A stretch of DNA of 10,319 nt, taken from the NCBI GenBank assembly GCA_023253615.1, contig JALRFZ010000054.1, positions 1 to 10,319 of the forward strand, given 5' to 3'. The stretch comes from Verrucomicrobiales bacterium (GTDB lineage: Bacteria; Verrucomicrobiota; Verrucomicrobiia; Verrucomicrobiales; DEV007). The first letter of the stretch is position 1, and the number at the start of each line of letters is the position of its first letter. Below, one piece after another: positions 7,961-10,319 of this stretch. A program made the translations under genes and the position numbers. The notes under the pieces are model-generated. The model was not told where the DNA came from. It did no database searches and saw only the letters and a list, made by a program, of their open reading frames with translations.

Positions 7961-9580
7961 ATGGATATCCTGCTCATCGCCATCGCCTTCCTCTTCGGTC
8001 TGGTGGCGCGACAGTTCCGTCTCCCTCCCCTTGTCGGATTCCTCGTCGCGGGTTTCGTCCTCCAGGCTCTGGGAAAACAAGGCGGCGAGACGCTTCGGGC
8101 CGTCTCCGATCTCGGCGTCACCCTCCTGCTGTTCAGCATCGGTCTGAAGCTGAAGGTGCGCGGCCTGATGCGTCCCGAGATCTGGGGGACCACCACCCTG
8201 CACACCGGTTTCGTCGTGCTTCTCTTCGCTCCGGTGCTCTACCTTGCCGCGGCGTGGCTCGCACCCGATCCCGGACTCGATTGGAAGACGGCCTTCCTGC
8301 TCGCTTTCGCGCTGAGCTTTTCCAGCACGGTCTTCGCGGTGAAGGCGCTTGATGAGAACGGCGACCTCGGGGCGGCCCACGGACGCGTCGCCATCGGCAT
8401 CCTCGTGATGCAGGACGTCTTCGCCGTGCTCTTTCTCACCGCTTCCACCGGGAAGATTCCCTCGCTCTGGGCCCTGCTTGCCATTCCCGTGCTCCTCATC
8501 GCGCGTCCTCTCTTCGGCTGGATCGTGAACCGCTCCGGGCACGGGGAGTTGCTCACGCTCTGCGGGCTCTTCTTCGCCCTCGTCATCGGAGCGCGGGTCT
8601 TTGATGTCGTCGGATTGAAAGCGGATCTCGGGGCGCTCTTCGTCGGAGTGCTCGTCGGAGCGCATCCGCGCGCGGGCGAGTTGAAAAAGTCGCTCAACGA
8701 CATCACCGACCTGCTTCTGGTTGGTTTTTTCCTCCAGATCGGCCTCGAGGGCGCGTTGAGCTGGCAAGGGCTCGCGTGGTCATTGCTCATCCTCGTTCTC
8801 CTCCCGCTCAAGAGTATCGCTTTCTTCGGCTTGCTGACCCGGTTCCGGCTGCGGGCGCGCACGTCCTGGATGGCTGCGGCATCGCTCTCGACCTACAGCG
8901 AGTTCGGTCTCATCGTCATGGCTCTGGGAGTGGCGCAGGGTTGGATCGGGGCGGAATGGCTCGTGGCCGTCGCCCTCGCTCTTTCCTTCAGTTTTCTCGC
9001 CGCCGCTCCCCTCAATCGCCGCGCCGAACCGCTCTACGATTCGATCAGCGATCCCCTGAAGCGCTGGGAAATCAAGTGCCCGCACGAAGACGACCTGCCG
9101 GCGCTGGGCAAAGGCGAGCGGGTCGCCGTCTTCGGCATGGGGCGCGTCGGACTGGCCGTCTATCATGCCCTCGAGAGCCGTTTTCCCGGTCTGGTCATCG
9201 GCTTCGACCGCGATCCAACGGCCGTCGCCGGACACCTGGCCCTCGAGCGCAACGTGAAGCTCGCCGACGCGACTGACTCCGATTTCTGGGAGACGGTCTG
9301 TCCCTGCGACGGGCTCGATCTGGCGGTGCTTGCGATGCCCACCCACGCGGCCAACGTCCATGCCGTCGAGACGCTGAGGAGGCATGGCTTCAAAGGGGTG
9401 GTGGCGGTCGCCGGGAAGTATACCGAAGACATCCGCGAGCTGCGCCGGCTCGGCGTCGACACCGCCTTCGACCTTTATTCCAAAGCCGGCTCCAGCTTCG
9501 CGGGACACGTCATCAGTGTCTTCACCCAGCAGCGTCCCGACCTCGCGAAGGAATGGCGCACCGTGCTCGACGGGGATTGA
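7961..9580 (+). CDS. CPA2 (Kef-type) monovalent cation:proton antiporter with C-terminal NAD-binding RCK domain
   Basis: A 539-residue inner-membrane protein of the CPA2 family, exchanging K+ or Na+ for H+. The ATG at 7961 starts directly in the first membrane segment (MDILLIAIAFLFGLVARQF). A TTG at 7913, overlapping the previous stop, would add 16 polar residues and is less likely. About 12-13 hydrophobic segments span residues 1-352. Family-like features are SSTVFAVKALDENG (121-134), the QD pair Q151-D152 in LVMQDVFAV where Kef proteins carry a functional Asp, DLGALFVGVLVGAHPRAGELKK (222-243), and SEFG (313-316) in place of the common GEF. After a linker, a Rossmann fold begins at about 387 with GMGRVG (392-397) and an acidic end of strand 2 (FDRDP, 415-419), typical of TrkA-N/RCK domains that bind NAD(H). 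It is shorter than E. coli KefC (about 620 residues), ending soon after the RCK fold. Its link to the surrounding sulfatases is unclear. Ion and gating ligand cannot be told; glutathione control is not shown. Confidence 0.92.
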   Translation: MDILLIAIAFLFGLVARQFRLPPLVGFLVAGFVLQALGKQGGETLRAVSDLGVTLLLFSIGLKLKVRGLMRPEIWGTTTLHTGFVVLLFAPVLYLAAAWLAPDPGLDWKTAFLLAFALSFSSTVFAVKALDENGDLGAAHGRVAIGILVMQDVFAVLFLTASTGKIPSLWALLAIPVLLIARPLFGWIVNRSGHGELLTLCGLFFALVIGARVFDVVGLKADLGALFVGVLVGAHPRAGELKKSLNDITDLLLVGFFLQIGLEGALSWQGLAWSLLILVLLPLKSIAFFGLLTRFRLRARTSWMAAASLSTYSEFGLIVMALGVAQGWIGAEWLVAVALALSFSFLAAAPLNRRAEPLYDSISDPLKRWEIKCPHEDDLPALGKGERVAVFGMGRVGLAVYHALESRFPGLVIGFDRDPTAVAGHLALERNVKLADATDSDFWETVCPCDGLDLAVLAMPTHAANVHAVETLRRHGFKGVVAVAGKYTEDIRELRRLGVDTAFDLYSKAGSSFAGHVISVFTQQRPDLAKEWRTVLDGD

Positions 9581-9670
9581 GCAATGCCGCGATCCGGCAC
9601 CCAGCGGTTGCTTGACCTGGATCCTTCCAAACCCAACCCTGTCACATCCCCGGTTCAACCCTCTTGGCTC
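9581..9670 (+). other. Intergenic region with nested hairpins and a -35-like element
   Basis: This is the longest gap in the window. Two mutually exclusive hairpins can form. One is tgccg/cggca (9585-9589 with 9595-9599, 5-nt loop). The other is gcaa-ccgc/gcgg-ttgc (9581-9584 and 9587-9590 with 9604-9611, a 2-nt bulge and a 13-nt loop). Neither is followed by a T run, so a standard intrinsic terminator is not supported. A ttgacc (9612-9617) resembles a -35 box, but no good -10 box lies 16-18 nt further on. No Shine-Dalgarno precedes the ATG at 9671. Confidence 0.3.
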
Positions 9671-10319
9671 ATGCATCGCACCCTCTTGCCCCTGCTCGCC
9701 CTCGCCGCGACCTCCCTGCCTCTCGCGGCGGAGGTGAAACCGAATTTCATCGTCATCTTCTGCGACGATCTCGGTTACGGCGATCTCTCCACCTTCGGCC
9801 ACCCTAACGTTCGCACCCCGAATCTCGACCGTCTCGCCGCGGAGGGGCAGAAGTGGACGAGTTTCTACGCCGCCGACAACGTCTGCACCCCGAGCCGCGC
9901 CGGGCTGCTCACCGGACGTCTGCCCATCCGCAGCGGGATGGCCTCTGACCAGCACCGCGTCCTTTTCCCCGACTCCACCGGCGGATTGCCGGCCTCCGAG
10001 GTGACGATCCCCGAGGCCCTGAAGGAACTGGGCTATGCCACCGCCTGCATCGGCAAGTGGCACCTCGGACACCTGCCGCAGCACCTGCCGACCCGCCACG
10101 GCTTCGACAGCTATTTCGGCATTCCCTATTCGAACGACATGAACCGCCTCGACAAGAAGACGAGCCAGATCGTCCTCGCCGAGCAGGAGAGTTTCGCGGC
10201 CTACGACGTGCCCCTCATCCGCGGTGAGGAGGAGATCGAGCGTCCCGCCGACCAGCGTACCATCACGAAGCGCTACACCGTGGAGTCGGTGAAAAAAATC
10301 CGCGAGCTGAAAGACGGTC
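9671..10319 (+). CDS. Secreted arylsulfatase A-like sulfatase, 3' end outside window
   Basis: The first 216 residues of a formylglycine-dependent sulfatase (PF00884-like); the frame stays open to the window edge. The ATG at 9671 gives a clean signal peptide (MHRTLLPLLALAATSLPLAA, cleavage before EVKPN). Motifs in view: metal pair D32-D33 in FCDDLGYGDL, CTPSR with formylglycine precursor C72 (codon at 9884) in VCTPSRAGLLTGRLPIRSG, and GKWHLG with K129 and H131. The later His and Asp-Asn pair lie beyond the window. CTPSRA and the GIPYSNDM segment (150-157) resemble arylsulfatase A and N-acetylgalactosamine-6-sulfatase type enzymes more than the other four sulfatases here do. That is similarity of family type, not proof of substrate. 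The 90-nt gap before it suggests it may be transcribed separately from the genes upstream. Confidence 0.94.
   Translation, partial: MHRTLLPLLALAATSLPLAAEVKPNFIVIFCDDLGYGDLSTFGHPNVRTPNLDRLAAEGQKWTSFYAADNVCTPSRAGLLTGRLPIRSGMASDQHRVLFPDSTGGLPASEVTIPEALKELGYATACIGKWHLGHLPQHLPTRHGFDSYFGIPYSNDMNRLDKKTSQIVLAEQESFAAYDVPLIRGEEEIERPADQRTITKRYTVESVKKIRELKDG

Noticed and set aside
7961..9580. Assignment of the antiporter as glutathione-gated KefB or KefC
   Set aside because: Family-level features are clear, but no glutathione-site residues can be confirmed by eye and no KefF/KefG-type partner is present.
8780..10099. Minus-strand frame spanning the antiporter end, the gap and the last sulfatase
   Set aside because: It runs through two plus-strand genes with intact motifs and has no recognisable domain.

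Overview
The window is a GC-rich, gene-dense stretch with seven genes, all on the + strand, and no RNA genes, mobile elements or CRISPR repeats that I can see. Five of the seven encode secreted sulfatases of the formylglycine-dependent type (PF00884-like). The other two are a secreted TIM-barrel protein resembling glycoside hydrolases and a CPA2/Kef-type cation:proton antiporter. Families of exported sulfatases in tandem, high GC, start sites mostly lacking a Shine-Dalgarno sequence, and the style of the proteins point to the PVC bacteria. Verrucomicrobiota is my first guess and Planctomycetota the alternative. This is recognition from memory, not a search result.

Layout: sulfatase 1 (window edge to 1841; its 5' end lies outside), sulfatase 2 (1855-3249), sulfatase 3 (3251-4720), the glycoside-hydrolase-like protein (4717-6321), sulfatase 4 (6372-7916, or from 6318), the antiporter (7961-9580) and sulfatase 5 (9671 to the window edge; its 3' end lies outside). 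The first four genes are separated by 13 nt, 1 nt and a 4-nt ATGA overlap, so they very probably form one transcription unit. Sulfatase 4 and the antiporter follow after 50 and 44 nt and may belong to the same unit. The 90-nt gap before sulfatase 5 is the largest in the window and the best place for a break or a new promoter.

Function: each sulfatase keeps the Cys of the CxPxR motif (converted to formylglycine by a maturase not encoded here), the N-terminal Asp pair for the metal and the GK[W/G]H segment. The four with the relevant region in view also keep a downstream His and an Asp-Asn metal pair. They differ strongly in loops and C-termini, so they probably act on different sulfate positions or sugars rather than being recent duplicates. 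With the hydrolase-like protein they look like part of a locus for stripping and cutting a sulfated polysaccharide outside the cytoplasm. The substrate cannot be read from the sequence. No transporter of the SusC/SusD type, regulator or sulfatase maturase is present. The most interesting gene is the TIM-barrel protein at 4717-6321, which has acidic residues at the predicted ends of strands 4 and 7 and may be an uncharacterised glycoside hydrolase family.
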